Source: Theocolax elegans (lineage: Eukaryota > Arthropoda > Insecta > Hymenoptera > Cerocephalidae). From it: 64,000 nucleotides of DNA. The notes under the pieces are model-generated. The model was not told the origin of the DNA and made no database searches. It was given only the letters and a program-made list of their open reading frames with translations. The translations under genes and the position numbers were made by a program. Location of the stretch: assembly GCA_026168455.1 (NCBI GenBank), contig CM047427.1, forward strand, positions 46,106,558-46,170,557, given 5' to 3'. Shown one piece after another: positions 1 to 11,690 of the stretch (positions are counted from its first letter, which is position 1; each line of letters opens with the position of its first letter).

Positions 1-82
1 AACATGCAATCTTTTTAGCTAAGTTTACTTTATTTGTGTTTTAAATCGTGACTCCACCCTATTCCCAAATGGACACGTCACA
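1..82 (+). repeat. Probable 3' tail of the 5' LTR of Gypsy element A (partial)
   Basis: The stretch ends in CA directly before a tRNA-Arg-type primer-binding site at 83, which is where a 5' LTR should stop. The rest of the LTR lies left of the window. I found no convincing second copy of these 82 bases downstream of the element, so the LTR assignment rests on position and the PBS only. Confidence 0.45.
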
Positions 83-95
83 TGGCGACCGTGAC
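83..95 (+). promoter_or_regulatory. Primer-binding site of element A (tRNA-Arg type)
   Basis: TGGCGACCGTGAC is identical to the first 13 bases of the 18-nt PBS of element B (48489-48506, minus). It is complementary to the 3' CCA end of an insect tRNA-Arg. After base 13 the match stops, so it is shorter than in element B. It would prime minus-strand DNA synthesis. Confidence 0.6.
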
Positions 96-1526
96 TTTTT
101 GATCCGAAAAAAAAAATAATTGTGATCGTGGACTTCGCGATTTCTACGAGTATTAATTCGCCATATTGCGCACACACGGAGGAAGCGTCGAAAGTGGTTT
201 TGGACGGCCATTTTGTTTCGACCACGTGCAACCAAATTTTGATTCTTATAATAAATTCAATTTTGGTTAATATAAATTGTTGTTGTTAGTGAATTATCTA
301 CAAAATTCGGTGAGTCTATTCCATATTATTTGGTTTGAAATTTTTTACTGCATATTGTTCTTTTTACATATAACAGCAATAGTTTTATTTTTCCCTTCAC
401 AAATATAAATTTTGCAATTAGTTTTATTCCTTTCTAGCACCAAAATATTTGATTTTTTTTTAATAACTTTTTGAAGTTTGTTAAATTAAATTGCATTATA
501 AGTTATATGAGGAAGAGAATTTTGGAGTACGAGTAAGTACTTAGTAAATTTTCATTTCAAGCTATGCTCTCAACTTACAAAAAGAAAAGAAAGGAAAATG
601 TTTTTTTAAGTTTATATTAAATAATTATTGTTAAATATTAGCAGTCAAAGTTGATATTGTACACTGCAGTAATAAATTCAAGGGGCAAATAGCAAATATC
701 GCAGTTACTAGATTAACTCGACAAGTAATTTTTGTGAAAATTTTTGTTTGCAATTAAATTGAGATTTTTATTATAAATAATCATTCTTTGAGTTAATTAG
801 AACCTTTAGCGACCAAAGTTATATTCAATTTAATTTATTTTTAAACAAAATACGACCTTTTAAGTACTGAGAACGATAGCCAACCAAGTGTATATACAGA
901 TATACAGTGTTAAGATAGTAATATTTAATTGCTGTTCGCTTATTAATTTTGAAATTGCATTAACAAGTAACATTTCACTATTTATTTGCATTGTATACAT
1001 ATCTTTTCAAGAGTAATAACCCATCAAGCACCATTGTAACCCAATCCAGCACCATATATACCCATATATACCCAACACGTTTAAATATTTCAAGCTTGGC
1101 TTGTAAATCATTCACTTATACGCTTGCTTTTCCCTCAAGTTAGTTGTTTGTGAATTCTTGCGTAGGTACGTATTTAGTTTTTGTTGATAAATTTGGTCAT
1201 AACGGTATCGACAAAAATAATTTAACAAATTTTTTTTGCTTTTGGCTTTTTGTGCGCTTAAATTAACAATACTGACTTGTTAGTGTGTTGTATAATTTTA
1301 ATTGCTTAGTAGCTAAAATTTAGTTTTGTTATTATTTTTATTTGCCTGCTCATAAATTAGTTTGCTTAAATTTAAAGCAATTTGATAATTTCATGCTGGC
1401 ATAATTTTAATTAATTGTTAAGTCAAAATTTTGTTTTTTTTAAGAAATGAAGCTACAAATGAGCTGTTTAGAAATAAATTAAAATTTTTTTTTTGATTGA
1501 CTACAAGTTGTATTAAGCTGCACTTA

Positions 1527-2192
1527 CTAGGAGAGGCCACGGCCTTCGGATCACGGATTTTGACCAAACTCTGGGATATGTTTTGTAATATAAAAATATG
1601 AAGAAATCCAGATTTTTAGACGCTAACGCGCAAATTTACCGAAGTTATGGGCAACTAAAGCAAATTTTGTAGAAAAGTAATTTCCTAGTTTAATCGCTCA
1701 TAACTCTGAAGCAAATAGAGATAGAAACTCAAACTGAAATTCAGAAGAAAGCTGAGCTCAAGTAGATATAATTTAAAAAAAAGGAAGCTCAAATCGGTTA
1801 ATTTGGCTCAAAGTTATGAAGAAATTAAAAAATAGTAGAAGTTTTAACCAAAATTTACTAATAAATATTTATTGATTTTTTGTCCAAAATTTCTACTATT
1901 TCGTATTTTCCCCATAACTTTGAGCCAAATTAACCGATCTGAGCTTCTTCTTTTCAAATTATATCTACTTGATCTCAGTTTTCTTCTGAAGTTTAGTTTG
2001 AGTGTCTATCTCTATTTCCTTCAGAGTTATGAGCAATTAAATTGGAAGTGACTTTTCTACAAAATTTGCTTTAGTTGCCCATAACTTTGGTAAATTTGCG
2101 CGTTAGGGTCTACAAATCTGGATTTCTTCATATTTTTATATTACAAAACATATCCCAGAGATCCGTGATCCGAAGGCCGTGGCCTCTCCTAG
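1527..2192. mobile_element. Foldback (palindromic) non-autonomous DNA transposon, TTA target duplication
   Basis: The outer ends CTAGGAGAGGCCACGG and CCGTGGCCTCTCCTAG are exact inverted copies. Almost the whole 666 bp folds back on itself: the left arm (for example the segment with GCGCAAATTTACCGAAG) returns in reverse complement on the right. TTA flanks both sides (1524-1526 and 2193-2195), as expected for TWA-targeting elements such as PIF/Harbinger, but no transposase is present, so the family is a guess. It sits inside the leader of element A and so inserted after or with it. Confidence 0.75.
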
Positions 2193-2262
2193 TTAGTATT
2201 AAAAAATTTTTTTTTTGACGTAATAGCGTGAATTATTTTACGTGTCCTAAGAAATCCTCAAA

Positions 2263-4715
2263 ATGTCAGAACTAAATGGGAGTTTGACTCTGCATACGTT
2301 GGCAGATGTGGATTATACTAGGTTATCGTAGGAAGAGGGCATCCAGCGAATACGGCAAAATGTTTTTTATTGTAGTAACCAAGAAATACTACAATATGCC
2401 GATTTAAAACATTTAAACGCCACAGATTCCATGTATAATATAAGAAATCGAGTTGAAAGATTTGAAACACGGAAATGTTTCGGGTTAGCGGCGGCATATT
2501 GGGATCCTGGAGTAGACGAGGCGAATTTTGTTCTATTGGTTATACCCGATAATAGAAATTTGAATTTAACCTCGGAAGGGGAAAATTACTTAGCTGGCAC
2601 ATGGAGGAATCCGTCCATCATGAGGCCAGTAAGTAGGGGAATTAAAGCAGGACATCCTATGGTATCAATTGATAACATGGAAGTGCACAGTGGTGCTTAC
2701 ACACGTATTCATGGGCAATTGCCGACAGGTCAAACATTGAGACCATATGCAGATCCGTTAACACTCAGCAATTCGCGGAATTCGACAGCACTGACTGGCG
2801 GAGAAAATGTGGTAACGACAAATGCTAATATTAGATTACATTTGAACTCTACACTGCCCACTTCAACGTCAGAACCCCTCCAGCACCCAGATAATAATTA
2901 CAATTTACATAGTAATAGTATTAATCTCCCATGCGCGCAATCCACCCAATATCCAGCACACGGAAAGGTGATAAAAAATAGACAAAATGAACAAAACGCT
3001 GCAGATCAGGTTGAATTTAGATTTCCAGATAGACAATTTTTAAGTGCGAGTTTTAATTCGGGAAATACAGGCGGATATGATCAAACATCGTATTTGCAAA
3101 TTAGACAGTTTGTGGCAACTAACACAAACACAGATAACATAAGATCACCACCAACCCCGAGACCGAGAAATCCAAATACAATCAACGTCCAGCGAAAAGC
3201 CATGAATCACGTGTTCCACAAATAACGGAGGAAGATCTGGAGAATAGAACATTTCCAATCTACAATCAGGCGGGTAATAGGACACAAGGAGTGAGATTTA
3301 GTGATGAATTCACGAGAAATTGTGAAAGACCAATACCTGCAACGAGTAGTACGAACGAGACGAGGTACCGGATAGGAAATGAATGACAGTATTACGATCA
3401 GCCTGAACCGATCTAGCAGCCTTTTTACACCCAAAACAATTCCTTCCAGCAACAGGAAAATCCTAGAACCGTCCAGCAATTCCCAAGAAATTATATTAGT
3501 TCATTCAATCCTAACCTCGAAAGACAGCCTCCGGTTATGCCACAATCCCAATATAATATCCCTCCACCACCATCACAAAATAATTTTAGACAATATCCCT
3601 ACAATTGTTCCCAACCCTACCCCCAGTCAAGCACCAGGCGAGAAGGATCACTTTTGGATAATTCAACCTTCCAAAGAGAAAAACGTGTCAGCGAAATTCT
3701 GAAACAATGGCATATTGAATTTAAAGGTGCTAAAAGAAACGATCCAGAATCATTCCTAGTAAATTTAACGGAATGCGCACGCTCATACCAATTGACTACG
3801 GATGACATCACTAGGTCATTGCCAGTAGTACTAGATGAAGATGTCTGGTGTTGGTTTCGCAGGGAACATCGCAATTGGCTGATATTGGAAGACTTTCAAC
3901 AAGTATTTAGACTCCAATATTGTAAAGAAGACTTACAATATCAAGTAAGAAAAAGGATGATTCTAAGAACACAGGAACCACAAGAAGATATTTCGACATA
4001 TCTTTCGAAATTCCGCAACTTATTGGATCAATTGAAGCCTCCAATGCCCTTAAGCGAACAATTAGCGATCACATATGATAATCTACATCCAGATTATAGG
4101 CGAAGAATTGACAAAGACCAATTTTCATCATTTTTGGAATTGCAGCTGCTAGGAAAGAAGGAAGAAACACGCAAACGCCAAGACACACTCTACCGTCCTC
4201 CGCCAATAGAAGACGACGAGCAACTCTTCAACTCCGCGTACGAACCAGTAAAAATAAACTAGTCTGGTAAAACTGCTGCAATCGCTGCGAATGCCAGTGA
4301 TGCAGGCACTACGCACGAAGAGGCACCTGCTGCCCCCTTACAGCAACCTCCAGCACTCTCAAACCCTCCGTCGTCCAACCCCAAGGGAAATAATATAAAA
4401 TCTTATAATAAAAAGCGCAACGGAACGAATCACAATGGAAAAAGGCCAAATGAGAAAAACAAACAGGCCCCAGCTGGAAATGGTAATAATGGAGAACAGA
4501 AAACCGGGACAGATAGTCCCAATACTGAAAATAATGGCAAAACAAGGAATAAGGAAACAGACACTTGCCACACATGCGGTATCACAGATCATTGGTCCTA
4601 TGATTGCCCAGACAATTCTTGCAGAGGGTGTGGTAGGAAAAACACACTGAAGCGAAATTGTCCCGCGTGTAAAGTTCCTAGACCGGCGGGAAACGACTCG
4701 CGGAGGAACCAGTAG
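2263..4715 (+). pseudogene. gag: Gypsy element A gag (broken)
   Basis: Structural Gag polyprotein of a Ty3/Gypsy retrotransposon. The reading frame opens at ATG 2263. The N-terminal part is low-complexity and N/Q/P-rich; from about 3690 to 4250 it has a retrotransposon Gag domain (WHIEFKG, DVWCWFRREHRNW, YLSKFRNLLDQLKPP, LAITYDNLHPDYRR). At about 4560-4680 it has a CCHC knuckle (CHTCGITDHWSYDC) followed by a CX2C...CX2C pair. It is broken by a TAG at 2329-2331, a frame change near 3200, further stops near 3382 and 3412, and a TAG at 4260-4262. Normal Gag end is the TAG at 4713-4715. Pol follows in another, overlapping frame. Cannot make a full Gag as it stands. Confidence 0.85.
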
Positions 4716-5747
4716 GAGTCGATGTGTCCTCCTTGGTAGAAAACGTTAAAGTAGACTCCAAAACTACCAAATTTCCAGCAAATCCAAATAAGAGAAAGAA
4801 AACAAGTTCCAAGAATCCAAAAAGATTGAAAATTTCCTCTCCAGCACCAATTATAAACACCGGAAAAGCCCATCCAGCACCATCCAAGCAACAAGAAAAT
4901 TCCCATCCAGCACCCAAAAAGAAAAGAAAAAATTCCTCTCTAGCACCCTCCACAACCCAAGAAAATTCCCATCCAGCACCCAAAAAGAAAAGGAAAAATT
5001 CCTCTCCAGCACCAACGGTAAAAATAGTTAAAATGTCGGATGAATCGGGAAATAAGTCGAATAACACCGTAGTAGAAAATATGTTTTCAACCGCTGTCTT
5101 ATCACCAGATTCACTCATCCAAAGGCATCCGTTAGGTAAACTTGAGCCTAGGTTGTTTTTCTCGATAGAATTGAACGGAAGAAAGATGATAGGACTTTTA
5201 GACGCCGGATCTGTTTATTCCTATATAGGAAAAGGTTTAGGAAAACAGTTTAGCGGGAAATTTAAACCTGCAAGGGCGCCGTAAGCGTAGCCAATGGGAT
5301 ATCAGTTCCTGTGGAAGGAAAATTAGACGTAACGGTTAGTATCGATGGAATTGAGAAAACTTTACTTTCCGAGTAGCAGACGGACTGCAGTACGAGTTTA
5401 CTTTGGGAATTGATTTCAAACGTTTATTTGAACTCAAGATAGACTTTGGAAACGACACATGGTGGACACCAGCAGGGGAAGATAATCAGTTTTATCCCTA
5501 TGGGCAAGATCCCAGCTACCTTCAAGCACTAGCTAGTATAGATGCCTTCGTCAAGCGTCAGAAGAAGAGGAAAAAGAAATAAAAAGGTCCTAGACAATCT
5601 TATCTTGAAAACCCGAAAACACTTGGTGCGACAACTTTGACTTAGCCACAAAATAGATGTCCAGGGTCACGAGCCTATATGACAAAGGATGAGGAGTACT
5701 CAGCAAAGATGTTGAAAGCAGGCAAGAAGAGGTAGACCGTATGTTCT
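3757..5747 (+). repeat. Tandem duplication A, copy 1 (gag C-terminus to protease)
   Basis: The sequence from 3757 recurs at 5748 with an offset of about 1985 bases. The two copies are essentially identical through the Gag domain, zinc knuckle and lysine-rich region, sharing even the TAG at 4260/6244. The last ~480 bases of copy 1 (5268-5747) carry many single-base losses relative to 7253-7734. The clustering of indels at one edge is unusual for a true old duplication. Confidence 0.85.
4716..5747 (+). pseudogene. pro: Element A lysine-rich linker and aspartic protease, copy 1 (broken)
   Basis: Start of pol in a frame different from gag. An open stretch from 4724 first encodes a linker with two PAPKKKRKNSS repeats and a NKRKKTSSKNPKRLK stretch, all resembling nuclear localisation signals. 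The retropepsin domain begins near 5150 with an active-site-like LLDAGSVYS (DAGS instead of the usual DTGA/DSGA). The frame is lost near 5268 and again several times up to 5747, so the domain is incomplete here. Copy 2 (6708-7668) has its lesion elsewhere. Confidence 0.75.
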
Positions 5748-6699
5748 AGGTAATTTAATGCGCACGCTCATACCAATTGACTACGGATGACATCACTAGG
5801 TCATTGCCAGTAGTACTAGATGAAGATGTCTGGTGTTGGTTTCGCAGGGAACATCGCAATTGGCTGATATTGGAAGACTTTCAACAAGTATTTAGACTCC
5901 AATATTGTAAGAAGACTTACAATATCAAGTAAGAAAAAGGATGATGCTAAGAACACAGGAACCACAAGAAGATATTTCGACATATCTTTCGAAATTCCGC
6001 AACTTATTGGATCAATTGAAGCCTCCAATGCCCTTAAGCGAACAATTAGCGATCACATATGATAATCTACATCCAGATTATAGGCGAAGAATTGACAAAG
6101 ACCAATTTTCATCATTTTTGGAATTGCAGCTGCTAGGAAAGAAGGAAGAAACACGCAAACGCCAAGACACACTCTACCGTCCTCCGCCAATAGAAGACGA
6201 CGAGCAACTCTTCAACTCCGCGTACGAACCAGTAAAAATAAACTAGTCTGGTAAAACTGCTGCAATCGCTGCGAATGCCAGTGATGCAGGCACTACGCAC
6301 GAAGAGGCACCTGCTGCCCCCTTACAGCAACCTCCAGCACTCTCAAACCCTCCGTCGTCCAACCCCAAGGGAAATAATATAAAATCTTATAATAAAAAGC
6401 GCAACGGAACGAATCACAATGGAAAAAGGCCAAATGAGAAAAACAAACAGGCCCCAGCTGGAAATGGTAATAATGGAGAACAGAAAACCGGGACAGATAG
6501 TCCCAATACTGAAAATAATGGCAAAACAAGGAATAAGGAAACAGACACTTGCCACACATGCGGTATCACAGATCATTGGTCCTATGATTGCCCAGACAAT
6601 TCTTGCAGAGGGTGTGGTAGGAAAAACACACTGAAGCGAAATTGTCCCGCGTGTAAAGTTCCTAGACCGGCGGGAAACGACTCGCGGAGGAACCAGTAG
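5748..6699 (+). pseudogene. gag: Element A gag C-terminal part, duplicated copy
   Basis: Repeats the Gag domain (open from 5941 to the shared TAG at 6244-6246) and the CCHC knuckle (6545-6660), ending at the Gag stop 6697-6699. It has no Gag N-terminus and is frame-shifted near 5911, so it is only a duplicated fragment. Confidence 0.8.
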
Positions 6700-6707
6700 G
6701 AGTCGAT

Positions 6708-7668
6708 GTGTCCTCCTTGGTAGAAAACGTTAAAGTAGACTCCAAAACTACCAAATTTCCAGCAAATCCAAATAAGAGAAAGAAAACAAGTTCCAAGAAT
6801 CCAAAAAGATTGAAAATTTCCTCTCCAGCACCAATTATAAACACCGGAAAAGCCCATCCAGCACCATCCAAGCAACAAGAAAATTCCCATCCAGCACCCA
6901 AAAAGAAAAGAAAAAATTCCTCTCTAGCACCCTCCACAACCCAAGAAAATTCCCATCCAGCACCCAAAAAGAAAAGGAAAAATTCCTCTCCAGCACCAAC
7001 GGTAAAAATAGTTAAAATGTCGGATGAATCGGGAAATAAGTCGAATAACACCGTAGTAGAAAATATGTTTTCAACCGCTGTCTTATCACCAGATTCACTC
7101 ATCCAAGGCATCCGTTAGGTAAACTTGAGCCTAGGTTGTTTTTCTCGATAGAATTGAACGGAAGAAAGATGATAGGACTTTTAGACGCCGGATCTGTTTA
7201 TTCCTATATAGGAAAAGGTTTAGGAAAACAGTTTAGCGGGAAATTTAAACCTTGCAAGGGCGCCGTAAGCGTAGCCAATGGGATATCAGTTCCTGTGGAA
7301 GGAAAATTAGACGTAACGGTTAGTATCGATGGAATTGAGAAAACTTTACCTTTCCGAGTAGCAGACGGACTGCAGTACGAGTTTACTTTGGGAATTGATT
7401 TCAAACGTTTATTTGAACTCAAGATAGACTTTGGAAACGACACATGGTGGACACCAGCAGGGGAAGATAATCAGTTTTATCCCTATGGGCAAGATCCCAG
7501 CTACCTTCAAGCACTAGCTAGTATAGATGGCCTTCGTCAAGCGTCAGAAGAAGAGGAAAAAGAAATAAAAAAGGTCCTAGACAATCTTATCTTGAAAACC
7601 CCGAAAACACTTGGTGCGACAACTTTGACTTACCACAAAATAGATGTCCAGGGTCACGAGCCTATATG
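6708..7668 (+). pseudogene. pro: Element A linker and aspartic protease, copy 2
   Basis: The linker with the two PKKKRK repeats is open from 6708 to about 7115. One base is missing near 7105 relative to copy 1, so the retropepsin domain continues in another frame (7136-7669). In that frame the domain is uninterrupted: LFFSIELNGRKMIGLLDAGSVYS with the DAGS active site, then VADGLQYEFTLGIDF, which corresponds to the second conserved strand of retropepsins. After about residue 110 comes an acidic helix (ASEEEEKEIKKVL) and the linker to RT. The DAGS motif is unusual, as the family normally has DT/SG. Confidence 0.8.
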
Positions 7669-9556
7669 ACAAAGGATGAGGAAGTACTCAGCAAAGATGT
7701 TGAAAGCAAGGCAAGAAGAGGTAGACCGTATGTTAAAAGAAGACATAATAGAACCATCAGAGCGTCCTTGGTATAGTTGCCCAATAATAGTACCAAAAGC
7801 TGACGGCAAATACCGATTTTTATTGACTGTCGGAGGGTCAATAAAGTAATAAAAATATTTGCTTACCCATTAAAGAATATGGATGATATACTAGATAAGT
7901 TAAGAGGAGCAAAGTATATCTCAAAATTAGATTTGTCGCAAGCTTATCATCAGATTTTACTGGAAGAAGGCAGTAAAGAAATAACTGCATTTGGCATACC
8001 GGGACGAGGCATACACCACTTCAAGAGAATGCCCTACGGCTTAACAAATGCTCCAGCTACCTTCCAAAAGATCATGGAAAAATTAATCAAACCAGATTGG
8101 GAAACACATGTTTTCGTGTACTTAGACGATATAATTATTGTAACCCAAACGTTTAAAGATCATGTTTTCTGGTTAAGTAAAGTACTGAAGGCGTTAAAAG
8201 AAGTGAATTTACAACTTTATCGAGATAAGTCAGAATTCTGCTGTGCCTAAGTAAAATATCTTGGTTATGTTGTAGATGAACATGGTATGTTTACTGATCC
8301 CGACAAAACTAAACCCGTAATCGAATATCCAGCACCCAAAAACCTCAAGCAACTCCGCAGATTCCTAGGGATGATCGGATGGTATTCCTGGTTTATTCCA
8401 AATCTATCCGAAATAAAAAATCCCCATATATAGTTAACTAGAAAAGGTGTTCGTTGGCACTGGGATGCAGAGCAACAGACAGCCTTTGAAAATTGAAAAT
8501 ATCCCTTACTCAAGCACCCATTCTAGCACGACCCAATCTCACCTTACCCTTTACGTTGCAGACGGACGCAAGCAATTACGCGATAGCAGGTGTGCTTACG
8601 CAGGTAATTAATGGGGAGGAACATCGAATCTACTATGTGAGTAGAACAATGACCAAAGCAGAACGCAATTACACTGTAACTGAAAAAGAGTGTTTAGCGG
8701 TTCTGTGGTCAGCAGATAGGCTTAAAGGATATCTTCAAGGAGAACAGTTTACCGTAATAACAGACCATTTTAGTCTTTTATGGTTAAATAATCTCAAAGA
8801 CCCTGCAGGCCGACTGTGACGATGGAATACAGCGCTACAAAATTACGATATCAAATTTGTACATCGTAAAGGTGCTTTGCATCAAGTTCCAGACACTTTA
8901 TCAAGAGCGTGGGAAGAGTCAGAAGTAGCAGCTGTAGTTCCGACTCACATAGATGATCCATGGTACATACGAAAAATGGAGAACGTACGGAAATTTCCAG
9001 TTAAGTATCCCGATTTTAAAATCGAGAATGGTTTTCTTTACGCACATCGTCCAAACCCATTAGTCGATCCATTGTTCCCTGATTTGGATGCGTGGAAATT
9101 AGTTCTTCCAGCATCAAACAGACCCCAAGCTCTTTTCGAAGCCCAAAATACTCCTCAATCAGGACATTTAGACATACAAAAAACTTACGCACGTCTTGCG
9201 ACTTATTATTATTGGCCAGGTTATTTTTACGATACTTCTTGTTATGTCCGATCGTGTCATGAATGTCAATCCACAAAAGTTGCCATTACCCCAGCAGGGC
9301 TAATGGCGAAAGAAATATCGAGGGACCATGAAAGTTGTGGCTGCCGATATTAGGGCCCGAAGCCAAACTCTAACGAGGGTTCATATACTAATTGTTTTTG
9401 AAGATTTATTCACTCGTTACGTAGCAATTCAGCCACTTAGAAAGGCAGACGCTAAAAGTATATGGCAAGCTTTTGAGGAGTTGATCATAAACCGATGGGG
9501 GATGCCCTAAGTTTTTGTTGACAGATAATGGGACTGAATTTGCCATAAATTAATGT
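7471..9556 (+). repeat. Tandem duplication B, copy 1 (protease end to integrase)
   Basis: Recurs at 9582-11673 with an offset of 2108-2111 bases. The middle (about 7880-9270) is identical to the second copy, including three in-frame stops. The edges (7670-7880 and 9270-9556) carry many substitutions and single-base losses. Confidence 0.85.
7669..9556 (+). pseudogene. pol: Element A reverse transcriptase, RNase H and integrase N-part, copy 1 (broken)
   Basis: RT palm motifs are present: YISKLDLSQAYHQI (motif A), GIPGRGIHHFKRMPYGLTNAPATFQ (motif B region) and VFVYLDDIIIV (YLDD, motif C). RNase H follows with TLQTDASNYAI, TEKECLAVLW and VITDHFSL, then the integrase zinc domain (GHLDIQKTYARLATYYYWPG, CHEC). 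In-frame stops lie at 8248-8250, near 8432 and at 8817-8819, with frame losses near 7740-7860, 8490 and 9270-9550. All three stops also occur in copy 2. Confidence 0.85.
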
Positions 9557-9581
9557 CAGCTTAAAACAACACCAGCGTTCA
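9557..9581 (+). other. Junction patch between duplication B copies
   Basis: Between the end of copy 1 and the start of copy 2 lies CTTAAAACAACACCAGCGTT, which is otherwise found at 11857-11876, about 180 bases further along the integrase gene. The join is therefore integrase position 11673, then a jump to 11857-11876, then back to 7471. This is a templated or chimeric junction. Confidence 0.7.
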
Positions 9582-11690
9582 TCAGTTTTATCCCTATGGG
9601 CAAGATCCCAGCTACCTTCCAGCACTAGCTAGTATAGATGGCCTTCGTCAAGCGTCAGAAGAAGAGGAAAAAGAAATAAAAAAGGTCCTAGACAGTCTTA
9701 TCCCGAAAACCCCGAAAACACTTGGTGCGACAACTTTGGCTTACCACAAAATAGATGTCCAGGGTCACGAGCCTATAGACAAAGGATGAGGAAGTACTCA
9801 GCAAAGATGTTGAAAGCAGGGCAAGAAGAGGTAGACCGTATGTTAAAAGAAGACATAATAGAACCATCAGAGAGTCCTTGGTGTAGTTGCCCAGTAATAG
9901 TCCCAAAAGCTGACGGCAAATACCGATTTTGTATTGACTATCGGCAGGTCAATAAAGTAAAAAAGATTTGCTTATCCATTAAAAATATGGATGATATACT
10001 AGATAAGTTAAGAGGAGCAAAGTATATCTCAAAATTAGATTTGTCGCAAGCTTATCATCAGATTTTACTGGAAGAAGGCAGTAAAGAAATAACTGCATTT
10101 GGCATACCGGGACGAGGCATACACCACTTCAAGAGAATGCCCTACGGCTTAACAAATGCTCCAGCTACCTTCCAAAAGATCATGGAAAAATTAATCAAAC
10201 CAGATTGGGAAACACATGTTTTCGTGTACTTAGACGATATAATTATTGTAACCCAAACGTTTAAAGATCATGTTTTCTGGTTAAGTAAAGTACTGAAGGC
10301 GTTAAAAGAAGTGAATTTACAACTTTATCGAGATAAGTCAGAATTCTGCTGTGCCTAAGTAAAATATCTTGGTTATGTTGTAGATGAACATGGTATGTTT
10401 ACTGATCCCGACAAAACTAAACCCGTAATCGAATATCCAGCACCCAAAAACCTCAAGCAACTCCGCAGATTCCTAGGGATGATCGGATGGTATTCCTGGT
10501 TTATTCCAAATCTATCCGAAATAAAAAATCCCCATATATAGTTAACTAGAAAAGGTGTTCGTTGGCACTGGGATGCAGAGCAACAGACAGCCTTTGAAAA
10601 ATTGAAAATATCCCTTACTCAAGCACCCATTCTAGCACGACCCAATCTCACCTTACCCTTTACGTTGCAGACGGACGCAAGCAATTACGCGATAGCAGGT
10701 GTGCTTACGCAGGTAATTAATGGGGAGGAACATCGAATCTACTATGTGAGTAGAACAATGACCAAAGCAGAACGCAATTACACTGTAACTGAAAAAGAGT
10801 GTTTAGCGGTTCTGTGGTCAGCAGATAGGCTTAAAGGATATCTTCAAGGAGAACAGTTTACCGTAATAACAGACCATTTTAGTCTTTTATGGTTAAATAA
10901 TCTCAAAGACCCTGCAGGCCGACTGTGACGATGGAATACAGCGCTACAAAATTACGATATCAAATTTGTACATCGTAAAGGTGCTTTGCATCAAGTTCCA
11001 GACACTTTATCAAGAGCGTGGGAAGAGTCAGAAGTAGCAGCTGTAGTTCCGACTCACATAGATGATCCATGGTACATACGAAAAATGGAGAACGTACGGA
11101 AATTTCCAGTTAAGTATCCCGATTTTAAAATCGAGAATGGTTTTCTTTACGCACATCGTCCAAACCCATTAGTCGATCCATTGTTCCCTGATTTGGATGC
11201 GTGGAAATTAGTTCTTCCAGCATCAAACAGACCCCAAGCTCTTTTCGAAGCCCAAAATACTCCTCAATCAGGACATTTAGACATACAAAAAACTTACGCA
11301 CGTCTTGCGACTTATTATTATTGGCCAGGTTATTTTTACGATACTTCTTGTTATGTCCGATCGTGTCATGAATGTCAAATCCACAAAAGTTGCCAATTAC
11401 CCCCAGCAGGGCTAATGGGCGAAAGAAATATCGAGGGACCATGGAAAGTTGTGGCTGCCGATATTATGGGCCCGAAGCCAAACTCTAAACGAGGGTTCAG
11501 ATACGTAATTGTTTTTGAAGATTTATTCACTCGTTACGTAGCAATTCAGCCACTTAGAAAGGCAGACGCTAAAAGTATATGGCAAGCTTTTGAGGATTTG
11601 ATCATAAACCGATGGGGATGCCCTAAGTTTTTGTTGACAGATAATGGGACTGAATTTGCCAATAAATTAATGTCAGAACGCTTACGGTAT
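9582..11690 (+). repeat. Tandem duplication B, copy 2
   Basis: Second copy of 7471-9556. It is the better-preserved copy at both edges: the RT start and the integrase core are continuous here where copy 1 is frame-shifted. Confidence 0.85.

Larger units (their letters stand above)
83..2262 (+). other. Long AT-rich leader of element A
   Basis: About 2.2 kb between the PBS and the gag ATG with no sizeable ORF. It holds a 666-bp foldback insertion (1527-2192) and two copies of a short AGCACC-type motif at about 1026 and 1048. Element B also has a ~2 kb leader, so long leaders seem typical of these families. Confidence 0.5.
5748..7734 (+). repeat. Tandem duplication A, copy 2
   Basis: Second copy of 3757-5747. 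Its first ~190 bases also differ from copy 1 by small indels (for example loss of one A near 5911), after which the two copies run identically for over 1 kb. It ends where the element continues into reverse transcriptase. Confidence 0.85.

Noticed and set aside
1..82. Matching the window start to 13545-13580 (shared ATTCCCAAAT) as paired LTR ends
   Set aside because: Only about ten bases agree, which is not enough to call an LTR pair.
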